Shown in pieces: positions 10,349-21,618 of a stretch of DNA of 64,000 bases. The translations under genes and the position numbers were made by a program. The stretch comes from Modestobacter sp. VKM Ac-2977. GTDB taxonomy: Bacteria; Actinomycetota; Actinomycetes; Mycobacteriales; Geodermatophilaceae. The DNA is taken from assembly GCF_026968045.1 (NCBI RefSeq), contig NZ_JAPVBQ010000001.1, positions 1,315,238 to 1,379,237 of the forward strand. The letters run 5' to 3'. Below the pieces are notes generated by a model. The model searched no databases and was not told the DNA's origin. It was given only the letters and a program-made list of their open reading frames with translations. The first letter of the stretch is position 1. The number at the start of each line of letters is the position of its first letter.

Positions 10349-11160
10349 GCCGTACGGGGTCGACGACCCGCGACCGGTCCCGCAGACCGCGCCGCGGCGC
10401 CACCCCGGCGGGAGCTGCCGCACCGGTCACCTCGCTGCGCGCCCGACGCGGCCGGTCCCGCCGCACCGGGACGCCCCGCCGCCGGCTGCTCGTGCTGGCG
10501 GTCGGGCTGGCCCTCGTGGTGGCGCTGGCGGCCTGGGTCCTGCTGGCCAGCCCGTTGCTGGCGGTGCGCACCGTGCGGGTCGACGGGGCCGTCGCGCTGT
10601 CGGACGCCCAGGTCGTCTCCGTCGCCGGGATCGAGGAGGGCACCCCGTTGGTGCGGGTGGACACCGAGGCGGCGACCGCCCGGGTGGCGCAGTTGCCGCA
10701 GGTCGACTCGGTGGAGGTGACCCGCGGCTGGCCGGGGACGGTGGTGGTCACGCTGGCGGAGCGGGTCCCGGTCGCCGTCGTGGAGCAGGGCGGCACCCGG
10801 GGCCTGGTCGATGCCCGGGGCGTCGTGTTCGACACGATCACCGGCGACGCCCCGCGCGGGGTCGTCCCGCTCGACGTGCGCGAGCCCGGCCCGGACGACG
10901 CGGCCACCACCGCCGCGCTGGGTGCGCTCGTCGCGCTGCCGGACGCCGTGCGCAGCCAGGTGACCGGGGTGTCCGCGCGCACCGCCGACGACGTCACGCT
11001 GACCCTGACCGACGGTCGGTCGGTGCGGTGGGGGAGTGCCGAGCGCACCGACCGCAAGGCCGAGGTGCTGGGTGCGCTGCTGGACCAGATCGACGAGGGC
11101 ACCCTCGACCCGGCCGACACCCTCGACGTCAGCACCCCCGACGCGGTCGTCCTGCGCTGA
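10345..11160 (+). CDS. ftsQ: Cell division protein FtsQ
   Basis: FtsQ is a bitopic divisome protein. The 271-aa sequence has a basic cytoplasmic N-terminus (about 45 residues, RRPRRGATPAG), one membrane segment at about 47-67 (LLVLAVGLALVVALAAWVLL), then a POTRA domain starting at VRTVRVDGAVALSDAQVV and the FtsQ/DivIB beta domain. The GTG start overlaps the murC stop (GTGA). The gene ends 317 bp before ftsZ, so the overlapping chain stops here. Confidence 0.92.
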   Translation: MSRTGSTTRDRSRRPRRGATPAGAAAPVTSLRARRGRSRRTGTPRRRLLVLAVGLALVVALAAWVLLASPLLAVRTVRVDGAVALSDAQVVSVAGIEEGTPLVRVDTEAATARVAQLPQVDSVEVTRGWPGTVVVTLAERVPVAVVEQGGTRGLVDARGVVFDTITGDAPRGVVPLDVREPGPDDAATTAALGALVALPDAVRSQVTGVSARTADDVTLTLTDGRSVRWGSAERTDRKAEVLGALLDQIDEGTLDPADTLDVSTPDAVVLR

Positions 11161-11477
11161 GGGCCGGTGCCGCGGGGCGCGCGACACGCCCGGCCAGGAA
11201 AAAGGTCCGCGAGTCCTCCGTCCCGGGCGTGCCGACGGAGTCGGGAGATGTCTAGAGGAGAACTGGAGACGCTGACCAGGCGGGTCGTCACGTCTGGTGA
11301 GTGCAAAGTGACGGATGGGTCGAGAGATCCTCGTGAGAATCCGCCCGACGGACACGCCGAGCCGAGGAGGGTGCTTGCTGCCCCGGATGGGCACACCTAA
11401 CTTCGTCCTCACAACGACTCAGTTGACATAACTATAAGGCTTAACCTAAGGATGAGGGTCCAGTTGGGGAGCGCGGC
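11161..11477 (+). promoter_or_regulatory. Leader and promoter region of ftsZ
   Basis: This 317-bp gap contains no supported gene. It is less G+C-rich than its surroundings, most clearly from 11401 to 11455. A perfect TTGACA lies at 11423-11428. Possible -10 boxes are TATAAG at 11433-11438 (too close to pair with that -35), TAACCT at 11442-11447 and TAAGGA at 11447-11452 (18-nt spacer). The run ends with a weak ribosome site (TTGGGGA at 11464-11470) before the ftsZ ATG. Two GACAC pentamers occur near 11182 and 11351; GACAC is the core of WhiA sites in Streptomyces, but two such short matches are easily chance. Several promoters are likely, which fits the known complex control of ftsZ. Confidence 0.6.
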
Positions 11478-12782
11478 ATGACACCTCCGCACAACTACCT
11501 AGCGGTCATCAAGGTCGTCGGCATCGGCGGCGGCGGGGTGAACGCGGTCAATCGCATGATCGAGGTCGGCCTCAAGGGGGTCGAGTTCATCGCCATCAAC
11601 ACCGACGCGCAGGCGCTGCTGATGAGCGACGCCGACGTCAAGCTCGACGTCGGTCGTGAGCTCACCCGCGGTCTGGGCGCCGGCGCGCAGCCCGACGTCG
11701 GCCGGCAGGCCGCCGAGGACCACCGCGAGGAGATCGAAGAGGTGCTCAAGGGCGCCGACATGGTCTTCGTGACCGCCGGCGAGGGCGGTGGCACCGGCAC
11801 CGGTGGCGCGCCGGTCGTCGCCTCGATCGCCCGCAAGCTCGGTGCGCTCACGATCGGCGTGGTCACCCGCCCGTTCTCCTTCGAGGGGAAGCGGCGGGCG
11901 GTCCAGGCCGAGTCGGGCATCGAGGAGCTGCGCAACGAGTGCGACACGCTCATCGTGATCCCGAACGACCGGCTGCTGCAGCTGGGCGACCGGAACGTCA
12001 GCGTGATGGACGCCTTCCGCACCGCCGACCAGGTGCTGCTCTCCGGTGTCCAGGGCATCACCGACCTGATCACCACCCCGGGTCTGATCAACCTGGACTT
12101 CGCCGACGTCAAGTCGGTCATGTCCGGGGCAGGGTCGGCGCTGATGGGGATCGGCAGCGCCCGCGGCGACAACCGCGCGCTGCTGGCCGCCGAGCAGGCG
12201 ATCGCGTCACCCCTGCTGGAGGCCTCGATGGAGGGCGCCCACGGCGTCCTGCTGTCGATCTCCGGTGGGTCGGACCTGGGGCTGTTCGAGATCAACGAGG
12301 CTGCCTCGCTGGTCTCCGACGCCGCGCACCCCGACGCCAACATCATCTTCGGCGCCGTCATCGACGACGCCCTCGGTGACGAGGTGCGGGTCACCGTGAT
12401 CGCGGCCGGGTTCGACGGTGGCAAGCCCGGCACCCGCAAGGACGCCGGCAGCACGCCGCTGGCGACCTCGGCCCCGGCTGCTCCGGCCCCACCGGTCAGT
12501 GCTCCGCCGGCGGCCCGTCCGTCGGTGCCGGCGCAGACCGGCGAGCGGCCGGCCGGCCCGGCCCCGGCTCAGGCTGCACCGGCGCAGGCACCGGCGGCAC
12601 CCGTGACCTCCTCGCCGTCGGCGCCGCGACCGGGTCAGCCCGGCAGTGCGCCGCAGGGCGGCGGGATCACCGTGCCTCCGCTGCCGCCGATCGCCGGGCA
12701 GTCCGGCGGCACCCGCCGGCCGCTCGCGACCGACGACTTCGAGGAAGAGCTCGACATCCCCGAGTTCCTGCGCAGCCAGTGA
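11478..12782 (+). CDS. ftsZ: Cell division GTPase FtsZ
   Basis: FtsZ is the tubulin-like GTPase that forms the Z ring. The 434-aa protein shows the tubulin signature GGGTGTGG at about residues 103-110, the T7 synergy loop [11 protein letters not shown] near 205, and a standard globular core to about residue 315. A proline/alanine-rich linker follows and ends in the conserved C-terminal peptide LDIPEFL, which binds partners such as SepF. The ATG at 11478 begins the conserved actinobacterial N-terminus [20 protein letters not shown]. Confidence 0.98.
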   Translation: MTPPHNYLAVIKVVGIGGGGVNAVNRMIEVGLKGVEFIAINTDAQALLMSDADVKLDVGRELTRGLGAGAQPDVGRQAAEDHREEIEEVLKGADMVFVTAGEGGGTGTGGAPVVASIARKLGALTIGVVTRPFSFEGKRRAVQAESGIEELRNECDTLIVIPNDRLLQLGDRNVSVMDAFRTADQVLLSGVQGITDLITTPGLINLDFADVKSVMSGAGSALMGIGSARGDNRALLAAEQAIASPLLEASMEGAHGVLLSISGGSDLGLFEINEAASLVSDAAHPDANIIFGAVIDDALGDEVRVTVIAAGFDGGKPGTRKDAGSTPLATSAPAAPAPPVSAPPAARPSVPAQTGERPAGPAPAQAAPAQAPAAPVTSSPSAPRPGQPGSAPQGGGITVPPLPPIAGQSGGTRRPLATDDFEEELDIPEFLRSQ

Positions 12783-12892
12783 AAGGACCCTCTTTCCCCC
12801 CACCCCTCGCAGGCTCGGGGCGGGACCCTGGAAGAGGGCCGTTCCAGCGGGTCACCACGCTCGCAGCGGGACCCTGCACGGGGGCCGTTCCC
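12783..12892 (+). repeat. GC-rich intergenic repeat downstream of ftsZ (three related segments)
   Basis: Starting right at the ftsZ stop, 12783-12830 matches, with about seven differences, the reverse complement of 30451-30499 in this window. Within the same gap, 12821-12845 and 12867-12891 are near-identical direct repeats with a 46-bp period (core CGGGACCCTG followed by GGGCCGTTCC). A segment at 12856-12883 also matches the distal copy (CACGCTCGC then GGGACCCTGCACGGG). The element looks like a dispersed intergenic repeat family; a terminator role is possible but no U-tract is present. Confidence 0.6.
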
Positions 12893-12905
12893 ATGGGATG
12901 CCCAC

Positions 12906-13637
12906 GTGATTGACAGCGCGGCCGCTCTGCCGGCGGTGCGGCCCCGACGGGTCGTCACCGACCGGCGGGGCGGCCGTTCTGCTGCGCCGTACGACTCCTT
13001 CAACCTGGGTGTCCACGTCGGTGACGACCCGGACGCCGTGGCCGCCAACCGGGCCCGGCTGGCCGGCGAGCTCGGTGTGCCCGGCGACCGGCTGCTCTGG
13101 ATGACCCAGGTGCACGGCACCGGCGTCGCGATCGTCGAGGACGCCGAGGAGAACCCGGTGGCCGACGTCGACGCGCTGGTGACCGCCACCCCCGGGCTGG
13201 TGCTCTGCGTGCTGGTCGCCGACTGCGTGCCGGTGCTGCTGGCCGACCCCGTCGCCGGGGTGGTCGCCGCGGTGCACGCCGGCCGGGAGGGCGTGCGCAC
13301 CGGTGTCGTCCCGGCCACGCTGGCGGCGATGACCCGGCTGGGCTCCCGCCCCGGCGACGTGGAAGCGCTGCTGGGCCCGGCCGTCTGCGGCCTGGACTAC
13401 GAGGTCCCGGCGCAGATGCAGGCCGACGTCGCCCAGGTCGCCCCGGCCAGTGCGGTCCGCACCCGGCGCGGCACGCCGGGGCTGGACCTGCGGGCCGGGC
13501 TGGCCGAGGTGCTCCGCCGAGCCGGGGTCGGGCAGGTCGTGCACGACCCGCGCTGCACCGTCGAGGACCCCCGGCTGTTCAGCCACCGCCGCGACGGCGT
13601 GACCGGCCGCCAGGCGGGCGTCGTCTGGCTCGGTTGA
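12906..13637 (+). CDS. pgeF: Peptidoglycan editing factor PgeF (YfiH/laccase-domain family)
   Basis: Members of this family, formerly called multicopper polyphenol oxidases, are purine nucleoside enzymes, and E. coli PgeF prevents misincorporation of L-Ser for L-Ala in peptidoglycan. The 243-aa protein retains the zinc ligands: His70 (VHGTGV), Cys107 (VADCVPVLL) and His124 (AVHAGREG). It follows ftsZ directly, the usual actinobacterial place. The GTG start at 12906 has no clear ribosome site. The stop at 13635-13637 is 89 bp before the next gene. Confidence 0.88.
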   Translation: MIDSAAALPAVRPRRVVTDRRGGRSAAPYDSFNLGVHVGDDPDAVAANRARLAGELGVPGDRLLWMTQVHGTGVAIVEDAEENPVADVDALVTATPGLVLCVLVADCVPVLLADPVAGVVAAVHAGREGVRTGVVPATLAAMTRLGSRPGDVEALLGPAVCGLDYEVPAQMQADVAQVAPASAVRTRRGTPGLDLRAGLAEVLRRAGVGQVVHDPRCTVEDPRLFSHRRDGVTGRQAGVVWLG

Positions 13638-13726
13638 GCCGACGGACCCCGCTCTCCACGCAGGCCCGGGCCGGGCCACGGGACCGGACCGGACGGCGGG
13701 CTCGGGTCCAGGGGGAGGATCAGGGC

Positions 13727-14446
13727 ATGACGTCCCTTGCTGACAACCTGCGCGACGTCCGCGCCCGGATCGACGACGCCGCCCGGGCGGCCGGTCGCGA
13801 CCCGGCCGAGGTCCGCCTGCTGGCGGTCAGCAAGACGTGGTCGGCCGAGGACGTCCGGGCCCTCGCCGCACTGGGGCAACGGCACTTCGCCGAGAACCGC
13901 GTGCAGGAGCTGATCGGCAAGGCGGCGGCCCTGGCCGCCGACCCCGCCGTCCCCGAGCTGCACTGGCATCTGGTCGGGCAGCTGCAACGGAACAAGGTCG
14001 GCCCGGTCGCCCGGCTCGGGGCCACGGTGCACTCGGTCGACCGGGCCCCGCTCGTGGCGGCGCTGGCCCGCGCCGCCGAACGCGAGCAGCGGGTCCTGGA
14101 CGTCTACGTCCAGGTCGACCTGGGCGGCCCGGAGGGCGAGCTCGGCAGCCGGGGCGGCGCCGCGCCTGCCGACGTCCCCGGCCTCGCCGACGCGATCGCA
14201 GCGGCGCCGGAGCTGCGCCTGCGCGGACTGATGGCGGTGGCCCCGCGGGACGAGGAGCCCGGCCCGGCGTTCGAGCGGTTGGCCGGGCTGTCCACCCGGC
14301 TGCGCGCCGATCATCCTGGTGCCACGGAGACATCGGCAGGCATGAGCGGCGACCTGGAGGCTGCTGTGACAGCTGGGGCCACCGTGGTGCGTGTCGGTAC
14401 CGCGTTGTTCGGCACGCGCCCCCTAACCTCCGACGCAGGGCAGTGA
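13727..14446 (+). CDS. PLP homeostasis protein, YggS/PROSC family
   Basis: These single-domain TIM-barrel proteins bind pyridoxal 5'-phosphate and control its free level. The 239-aa protein has the PLP lysine at about residue 36 (AVSKTWS), HFAENRVQEL, and WHLVGQLQRNKV, all family hallmarks, and ends with VRVGTALFGTR. I chose ATG 13727 because of the strong site GGGGGAGG at 13711-13718; a TTG at 13634 overlapping the pgeF stop would add 31 residues but has no support. It lies between ftsZ and sepF, its common position in Gram-positive division clusters. Confidence 0.92.
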   Translation: MTSLADNLRDVRARIDDAARAAGRDPAEVRLLAVSKTWSAEDVRALAALGQRHFAENRVQELIGKAAALAADPAVPELHWHLVGQLQRNKVGPVARLGATVHSVDRAPLVAALARAAEREQRVLDVYVQVDLGGPEGELGSRGGAAPADVPGLADAIAAAPELRLRGLMAVAPRDEEPGPAFERLAGLSTRLRADHPGATETSAGMSGDLEAAVTAGATVVRVGTALFGTRPLTSDAGQ

Positions 14447-14554
14447 CGCACCACCCGTGCGCCCTGCCGAGTCACACCAGCACCACCTGAACCACCCAGC
14501 AACCTGTTGCAGCGCGGGGCGTCCAGCGCCGACGAGACCAGAGGGAGACGTCCG

Positions 14555-15370
14555 ATGGCCGGAGCGATGCGGAGGATGGGGGTCTACCTCGGCCTCGTCG
14601 AGGACGACGACACCCGCGGTGGGTACGACCGTTACGCCGCGCGTCAGAGCGACTACGACCGGGACGACCGGGGCTACGACCACGGGTACGACCGTTACGC
14701 CGCCGACGACGCCGACCCCGTGGCCGAGGAGTCCCGCTACGGCTACGGCAGCGGATACGGCGGTGGCTACGACACCGAGTACGCCGGGGTACGCCTCGCC
14801 GACGAGCCGGTCGAGGAGCGCGCCCCCGAGCCCGAGGTCTCACTGGGACGGCGTCCGGCCACCCCCCGGACGATCGGACTGGCGGGCGCCCCGTCGAGCG
14901 GCAGCACCGCGGCGCGCCTCGCCGGCGGCGGGCTGTCCGCCGCCGGGAGCATGGGCGCCGGCTCCTCGGGCCGCAGCCGGATCTCCTCCGGCGGCTCCGG
15001 AGCCGCAGCCGGCCTGGCCATGAGCGAGCCCGTGGCGCCCGTCCCCGAGCCCGTCCCGGCCCCGGCCCCCGCGCCGGCGCCGTCCCCGCAGAACTACCGC
15101 ATCACCACGGTGCACCCGGCCTCCTACAACGAGGCCCGCACCATCGGGGAGCGCTTCCGGGACGGCATGCCGGTGATCATGAACCTGACCGACATGGAGC
15201 ACGCCGACGCGAAGCGGCTCGTCGACTTCGCCATCGGTCTGACGTTCGGTCTGCACGGTAGTATCGAGCGCGTCACGGCCAAGGTCTTCCTGCTCAGTCC
15301 GCAGGACGTCGACGTGACGGCTGAGGACAAGGCCCGCATCCGTGAGGGCGGGTTCTTCAGCCAGTCCTGA
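14555..15370 (+). CDS. sepF: Cell division protein SepF
   Basis: SepF anchors FtsZ to the membrane in actinobacteria. The 271-aa protein starts with a short amphipathic helix ([17 protein letters not shown]), followed by about 160 residues of low complexity rich in Tyr/Gly/Asp and then Ala/Pro (a stretch of PAP repeats). The conserved SepF core begins near residue 181 ([19 protein letters not shown]) and runs to the end. ATG 14555 has GAGGGAG 7 nt upstream. The linker is longer than in Bacillus SepF, as is usual in this phylum. Confidence 0.95.
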   Translation: MAGAMRRMGVYLGLVEDDDTRGGYDRYAARQSDYDRDDRGYDHGYDRYAADDADPVAEESRYGYGSGYGGGYDTEYAGVRLADEPVEERAPEPEVSLGRRPATPRTIGLAGAPSSGSTAARLAGGGLSAAGSMGAGSSGRSRISSGGSGAAAGLAMSEPVAPVPEPVPAPAPAPAPSPQNYRITTVHPASYNEARTIGERFRDGMPVIMNLTDMEHADAKRLVDFAIGLTFGLHGSIERVTAKVFLLSPQDVDVTAEDKARIREGGFFSQS

Positions 15371-15421
15371 CCCCGCGCACCTCACGCCCCGGCGCGAGCT
15401 GCTCCCGAACGAGCGAGGACC

Positions 15422-15721
15422 GTGCCTCTCCTTCTGCAGATCGTCTCGTCGATCCTGCTCGTCTTCCTGATCCTCCTGTTCGCCCGGTTCGTCGTGGACT
15501 GGGTAATGGTGCTCGCCCGCAGCTGGCGCCCGCAGGGTCTGGTCGCCGCGGGGCTCGAGGTCGTCTACGCCGCGACCGACCCGCCGCTCAAGGCGGTGCG
15601 CAAGGTCATCCCGCCGTTGAACCTCGGGTCCATCCGGCTGGACCTGGGGTTTATGGTGCTGCTGATCGGCGTGATCCTCCTGCGCAGCATCCTGAGCAGC
15701 ATGGCCTACTCCTTCGCATGA
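15422..15721 (+). CDS. YggT family membrane protein
   Basis: This small integral membrane protein of 99 aa has two hydrophobic segments (about 5-30 and 75-97) and the conserved family centre [15 protein letters not shown]. YggT proteins lie between sepF and divIVA in actinobacteria; their function is poorly known, with suggested links to division and osmotic stress. The GTG start has GCGAGGACC immediately upstream. The stop overlaps an ATG (ATGA) that opens a 31-codon frame reaching into the divIVA ribosome site. Confidence 0.88.
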   Translation: MPLLLQIVSSILLVFLILLFARFVVDWVMVLARSWRPQGLVAAGLEVVYAATDPPLKAVRKVIPPLNLGSIRLDLGFMVLLIGVILLRSILSSMAYSFA

Positions 15722-15813
15722 TCCGTCGTACCGTGCCCCAGCGGGGTGTGGACCCGATGCGGTTCGCCGCCGATCCGGACCCGTTCCCGTTCCTCCCGCC
15801 CGACCTGAGGTGA
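15718..15813 (+). CDS. Possible 31-residue ORF between yggT and divIVA
   Basis: An ATG overlapping the yggT stop (ATGA) opens a 31-codon frame, [20 protein letters not shown] and onward, ending at TGA 15811-15813. Its last codons form the purine-rich ribosome site of divIVA. The peptide has no similarity that I recognise. The overlap on one side and the stop inside the next ribosome site on the other would make it a translational bridge between yggT and divIVA. It may equally be non-coding spacer, since short frames are common at this base composition. Confidence 0.3.
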   Translation: MIRRTVPQRGVDPMRFAADPDPFPFLPPDLR

Positions 15814-15818
15814 GCCGC

Positions 15819-16556
15819 ATGCCACTGACTCCCGCCGACGTGCACAACGTCGTCTTCAAGAAGCCGCCGATCGGCAAGCGCGGCTACGACGAGGACGAGG
15901 TCGATGCGTTCCTCGACGTGGTCGAGGCCGAGCTGGCCCGGCTCATCGAGGAGAACAACGACCTGCGCGGCGCCGGTGCCAGTGGCTCCGGTGCGCGGGA
16001 GGAGCGGCCCGAGCCGGCGCCGATGACCGTCTCGGCCCCGCCGCCCCCGCCGACCCAGGCGCCCGCGGCGCAGGTGCGCGAGGACGACGCGATCCGCGCC
16101 TCCCGGATGCTGGCGCTGGCCACGGAGACGGCCGAGCGGCACGTCAACGAGGCCAAGGCCCAGGCCGACCAGATGGTCGGCACCGCCAAGAGCAGCAGCG
16201 ACCGGATGATGTCCGAGGCGCGGGCGAAGAGCGAGCAGATGGTCGGTGAGGCCAAGAGCCGCGCCGACGCCATGCTGGGCGACGCCCGCACCCGTGCGGA
16301 CACGATGGAGCGGGAGGCCCGCGCCAAGGCCACCGCCCTCGCCCAGGACGCCGAGCGCAAGCACGTGGAGGCGATGGGCTCCCTGGAGGAGAAGCGGGCC
16401 AGTCTCGAGCGCAAGGTCGACGAGCTGCGCACCTTCGAGCGGGAGTACCGCACCCGGCTGCGCTCCTACCTGGAGTCGCACCTGCGCGACCTGGACAGCC
16501 GCGGTTCGGCCGAGCCGGCGTCCAACAGCCGGCAGAGCCAGCACGTCAGCGCCTGA
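15819..16556 (+). CDS. divIVA: Polar growth organiser DivIVA (Wag31)
   Basis: DivIVA is a coiled-coil protein that marks negatively curved membrane at poles and septa and recruits the elongation machinery in actinobacteria. The 245-aa protein opens with the membrane-binding domain ([20 protein letters not shown], then [13 protein letters not shown]), has a proline-rich spacer at about 75-90, and a long coiled coil from about 90 to 225. I chose ATG 15819, with GAGGTGA 6-9 nt upstream, over the GTG at 15810, which is part of that ribosome site. A strong terminator follows 15 bp after the stop. Confidence 0.95.
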   Translation: MPLTPADVHNVVFKKPPIGKRGYDEDEVDAFLDVVEAELARLIEENNDLRGAGASGSGAREERPEPAPMTVSAPPPPPTQAPAAQVREDDAIRASRMLALATETAERHVNEAKAQADQMVGTAKSSSDRMMSEARAKSEQMVGEAKSRADAMLGDARTRADTMEREARAKATALAQDAERKHVEAMGSLEEKRASLERKVDELRTFEREYRTRLRSYLESHLRDLDSRGSAEPASNSRQSQHVSA

Positions 16557-16570
16557 TCAAGGACCACCCT

Positions 16571-16619
16571 CAGCACGACAGAGCCCCGCCGGACCCGGTC
16601 CGGCGGGGCTCTGTGCTGT
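16571..16619 (+). terminator. Bidirectional hairpin terminator between divIVA and ileS
   Basis: ACAGAGCCCCGCCGGACC at 16578-16595 is exactly complementary to 16597-16614, and the stem can be extended outward through CAGC at 16571 pairing with GCTG at 16615-16618. Two genes converge here. No U-tract follows on either side, as is common in actinobacteria. Confidence 0.85.
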
Positions 16620-16660
16620 CCGGGCCGGCCGGGCCCCGGGTCGTGGGGCCCGGCCGGGCG

Positions 16661-19804
<3,144 letters not shown>

Positions 19805-19886
19805 GCAGCCCATCATCCCCGACCCCGCCACCCCCTTCGCGCAGCCGCCGGTCCACGGCGCGCACACCCCCGGGACGGCGGTACGG

Positions 19887-19892
19887 GAGACT
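19887..19892 (+). promoter_or_regulatory. Putative -10 (GAGACT) six bases before an ATG
   Basis: GAGACT keeps the A at position 2 and the T at position 6 of TANNNT. It is followed by six bases and the ATG at 19899, the spacing seen at other likely leaderless starts here. The first T is missing, so support is weak by itself. Confidence 0.3.
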
Positions 19893-19898
19893 GCCCCC

Positions 19899-19916
19899 AT
19901 GGGGGCCCGCGGATGA
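19899..19916 (+). CDS. Five-codon upstream ORF overlapping the antiporter start
   Basis: ATG GGG GCC CGC GGA TGA encodes M-G-A-R-G and its stop overlaps the ATG of the antiporter at 19913 (ATGA). The ATG would be the 5' end of a leaderless transcript. The antiporter has no usable ribosome site of its own, so ribosomes ending here could restart on it. The reading is inferred from layout only. Confidence 0.3.
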   Translation: MGARG

Positions 19917-21424
19917 ACACGACGGTCACCATCGCGTTGGCCGTCGGCGCCCTCGTCGTCCTCCTCGCCGCCGTCGCGCTGCGGCTCGCCGACCGGATCG
20001 GGCTCCCCTCGCTGCTGCTCTACCTGGCGTTCGGGGTGGCACTGGGGGAGAGCGGTCTCGGCATCGAGTTCTCCGACGTCGGCCTCACCCAGACCCTCGG
20101 CGTCGCCGCGCTCGTGGTGATCCTGGCCGAGGGTGGGCTGACGACCCGCTGGTCCGACGTCCGCCGGGCAGTGGGCCCGGGCATCGCGCTCGCCACCGTC
20201 GGCGTGGTGGTGAGCATCGCCGTCGTCTCCTCGATCGCTGTCTGGCTGCTCGACTTCGACTGGCTCTTCGCGCTGCTGCTGGGGGCGGTGGTCACCTCCA
20301 CCGACGCGGCCGCGGTCTTCTCCACCCTGCGCCGGATCCCGCTGCCCCGGCGGATGGTCGCCGCGCTGGAGCTGGAGTCCGGGCTGAACGACGCCCCGGT
20401 CATCCTGCTCGTCCTGGTGCTCAGCGAGCAGCTCACCGGCGGGGCCAGTTCGGTCTGGTACCTCGTCGTGGCCGAGGTGCTCGGGGAGCTGGCCGGCGGG
20501 ACGGCGATCGGCGTCGGGATCGGGTTCGGCGGGGCCTGGCTGCTGCGGCGGGCCGCCCTGCCGCTGGTCGGCTTCTACCCGCTGGCCACCGTGGCGCTGT
20601 GCGTGCTGGCGTTCGCCTCCGCCGACCTGGTGCACACCTCCGGCTTCGTCGCCGTCTACCTCTGCGGCCTGGTGCTCGGCAACGCCGCGCTCCCGCACCG
20701 GGCCGGCACGATCGGCTTCGCGGAGGGGCTGGCCAGCCTCGCCCAGATCGGCCTGTTCGTGCTGCTGGGGCTGCTGGTGTCCCCGGCCCGGCTGCCCGAC
20801 GCCCTGCTGCCGGCGCTGCTCGTGGGCGGCGCGCTGCTGCTGGTCGCCCGCCCGGTCTCGGTCCTGCTGAGCGTCGTCTGGTTCCGCATCCCGATCGCCC
20901 AGCAGCTGTTCATCTCCTGGGCCGGGCTGCGCGGCGCCGTGCCCATCGTGCTCGCGACGTTCCCCATCGCCGCGCAGGTGCCCGGCGCCACCCGGGTCTT
21001 CGACACGGTGTTCGTGCTCGTCGTCGTCTTCACCGTGGTGCAGGGCTGGTCACTGCCGGCGGTCGCCCGGCTGCTGCGACTGGCCACCCCGGTCACGCCG
21101 CGCGACATCGACGTCGAGTCCGCTCCGCTCGACGAGCTGGGCGCGGAGCTGATGCAGCTGCGGGTGCCGGAGACGTCCCGGCTGCACGGCGTCTACCTGC
21201 CCGAGCTCCGGCTGCCCGAGGACGCCGCCGTGGTCCTCGTCGTCCGCGACGGCAAGCCGTTCGTCCCCGACCGGTCCACCCGGCTGATGCACGGCGACCA
21301 GGCGCTCCTGGTGTCCGCGCGCGGCTCCCGCCAGGAGGCCGAGCGGCGGCTGCGCGCCGTCAGCCGGGCGGGCCGGCTCGCCACCTGGCGCGGGGAGAGC
21401 GGCCAGCCCAGCGAGACTGATTGA
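19913..21424 (+). CDS. CPA1-family potassium (or sodium)/proton antiporter with RCK_C domain
   Basis: This 503-aa protein has about 12-13 membrane segments over residues 1-385 and the CPA1 marks ELESGLNDAPVILLV and AGLRGAVPIVLATFP. A C-terminal cytosolic domain (about residues 400-490, with SRLHGVYLPELRLPEDAAVV) fits the TrkA/RCK C-terminal module that senses ligands in CvrA/KhtU-like exporters. Activity is exchange of K+ or Na+ for H+; the ion cannot be told from sequence. ATG 19913 begins right after a five-codon frame. The upstream open frame lies antisense to ileS and is not real. Confidence 0.85.
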   Translation: MNTTVTIALAVGALVVLLAAVALRLADRIGLPSLLLYLAFGVALGESGLGIEFSDVGLTQTLGVAALVVILAEGGLTTRWSDVRRAVGPGIALATVGVVVSIAVVSSIAVWLLDFDWLFALLLGAVVTSTDAAAVFSTLRRIPLPRRMVAALELESGLNDAPVILLVLVLSEQLTGGASSVWYLVVAEVLGELAGGTAIGVGIGFGGAWLLRRAALPLVGFYPLATVALCVLAFASADLVHTSGFVAVYLCGLVLGNAALPHRAGTIGFAEGLASLAQIGLFVLLGLLVSPARLPDALLPALLVGGALLLVARPVSVLLSVVWFRIPIAQQLFISWAGLRGAVPIVLATFPIAAQVPGATRVFDTVFVLVVVFTVVQGWSLPAVARLLRLATPVTPRDIDVESAPLDELGAELMQLRVPETSRLHGVYLPELRLPEDAAVVLVVRDGKPFVPDRSTRLMHGDQALLVSARGSRQEAERRLRAVSRAGRLATWRGESGQPSETD

Positions 21425-21426
21425 TC

Positions 21427-21445
21427 TGTCGGCCTCCGGCCGACA
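21427..21445 (+). terminator. Hairpin just after the antiporter gene
   Basis: TGTCGGCC at 21427-21434 pairs with GGCCGACA at 21438-21445 around TCC. It starts three bases after the antiporter stop and is the first of three hairpins between two converging genes. Confidence 0.55.
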
Positions 21446-21479
21446 CCGCGGCCAGGATTCGTGCCCCGGTCATGTTGAG

Positions 21480-21535
21480 CCGCTGGGAGCTGTGCCGTCG
21501 GGAGCCTCCGGCCCCGCGACGGCACAGCTCAGCGG
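21480..21535 (+). terminator. Long hairpin between antiporter and mqo
   Basis: GAGCTGTGCCGTCG at 21487-21500 is perfectly complementary to 21517-21530, and CCGCT at 21480-21484 pairs with AGCGG at 21531-21535 after a two-base bulge. The 16-nt loop is itself partly palindromic (GGAGCCTCCGG). A bidirectional terminator is the simplest reading. Confidence 0.65.
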
Positions 21536-21572
21536 CCCTACGGGCCGCACGGACCCGCTTCGGCTTGCGGTC

Positions 21573-21618
21573 GAGCGCCCCGATCGGGAGCCCTCCGGGC
21601 TCCGCGATCGGGGCGCTC
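21573..21618 (-). terminator. Long hairpin overlapping the end of mqo
   Basis: GAGCGCCCCGATCG at 21573-21586 is perfectly complementary to 21605-21618, which includes part of the mqo stop codon. The loop has the same GGAGCC-TCCGG theme as the neighbouring hairpin. It would form in the mqo mRNA immediately at the stop. Confidence 0.65.

Noticed and set aside
19845-19862. Possible T-box element (TGGACC bulge-like sequence) upstream of ileS on the minus strand
   Set aside because: Actinobacterial ileS genes can have T-boxes, but here there is under 100 bp before the divergent gene, no stem I with an Ile specifier loop could be found, and the start may be leaderless.
19817-20698. N-terminal extension of ileS across the antiporter gene
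   Set aside because: Low-complexity sequence lying antisense to a clear membrane transporter; IleRS similarity starts near 19804.
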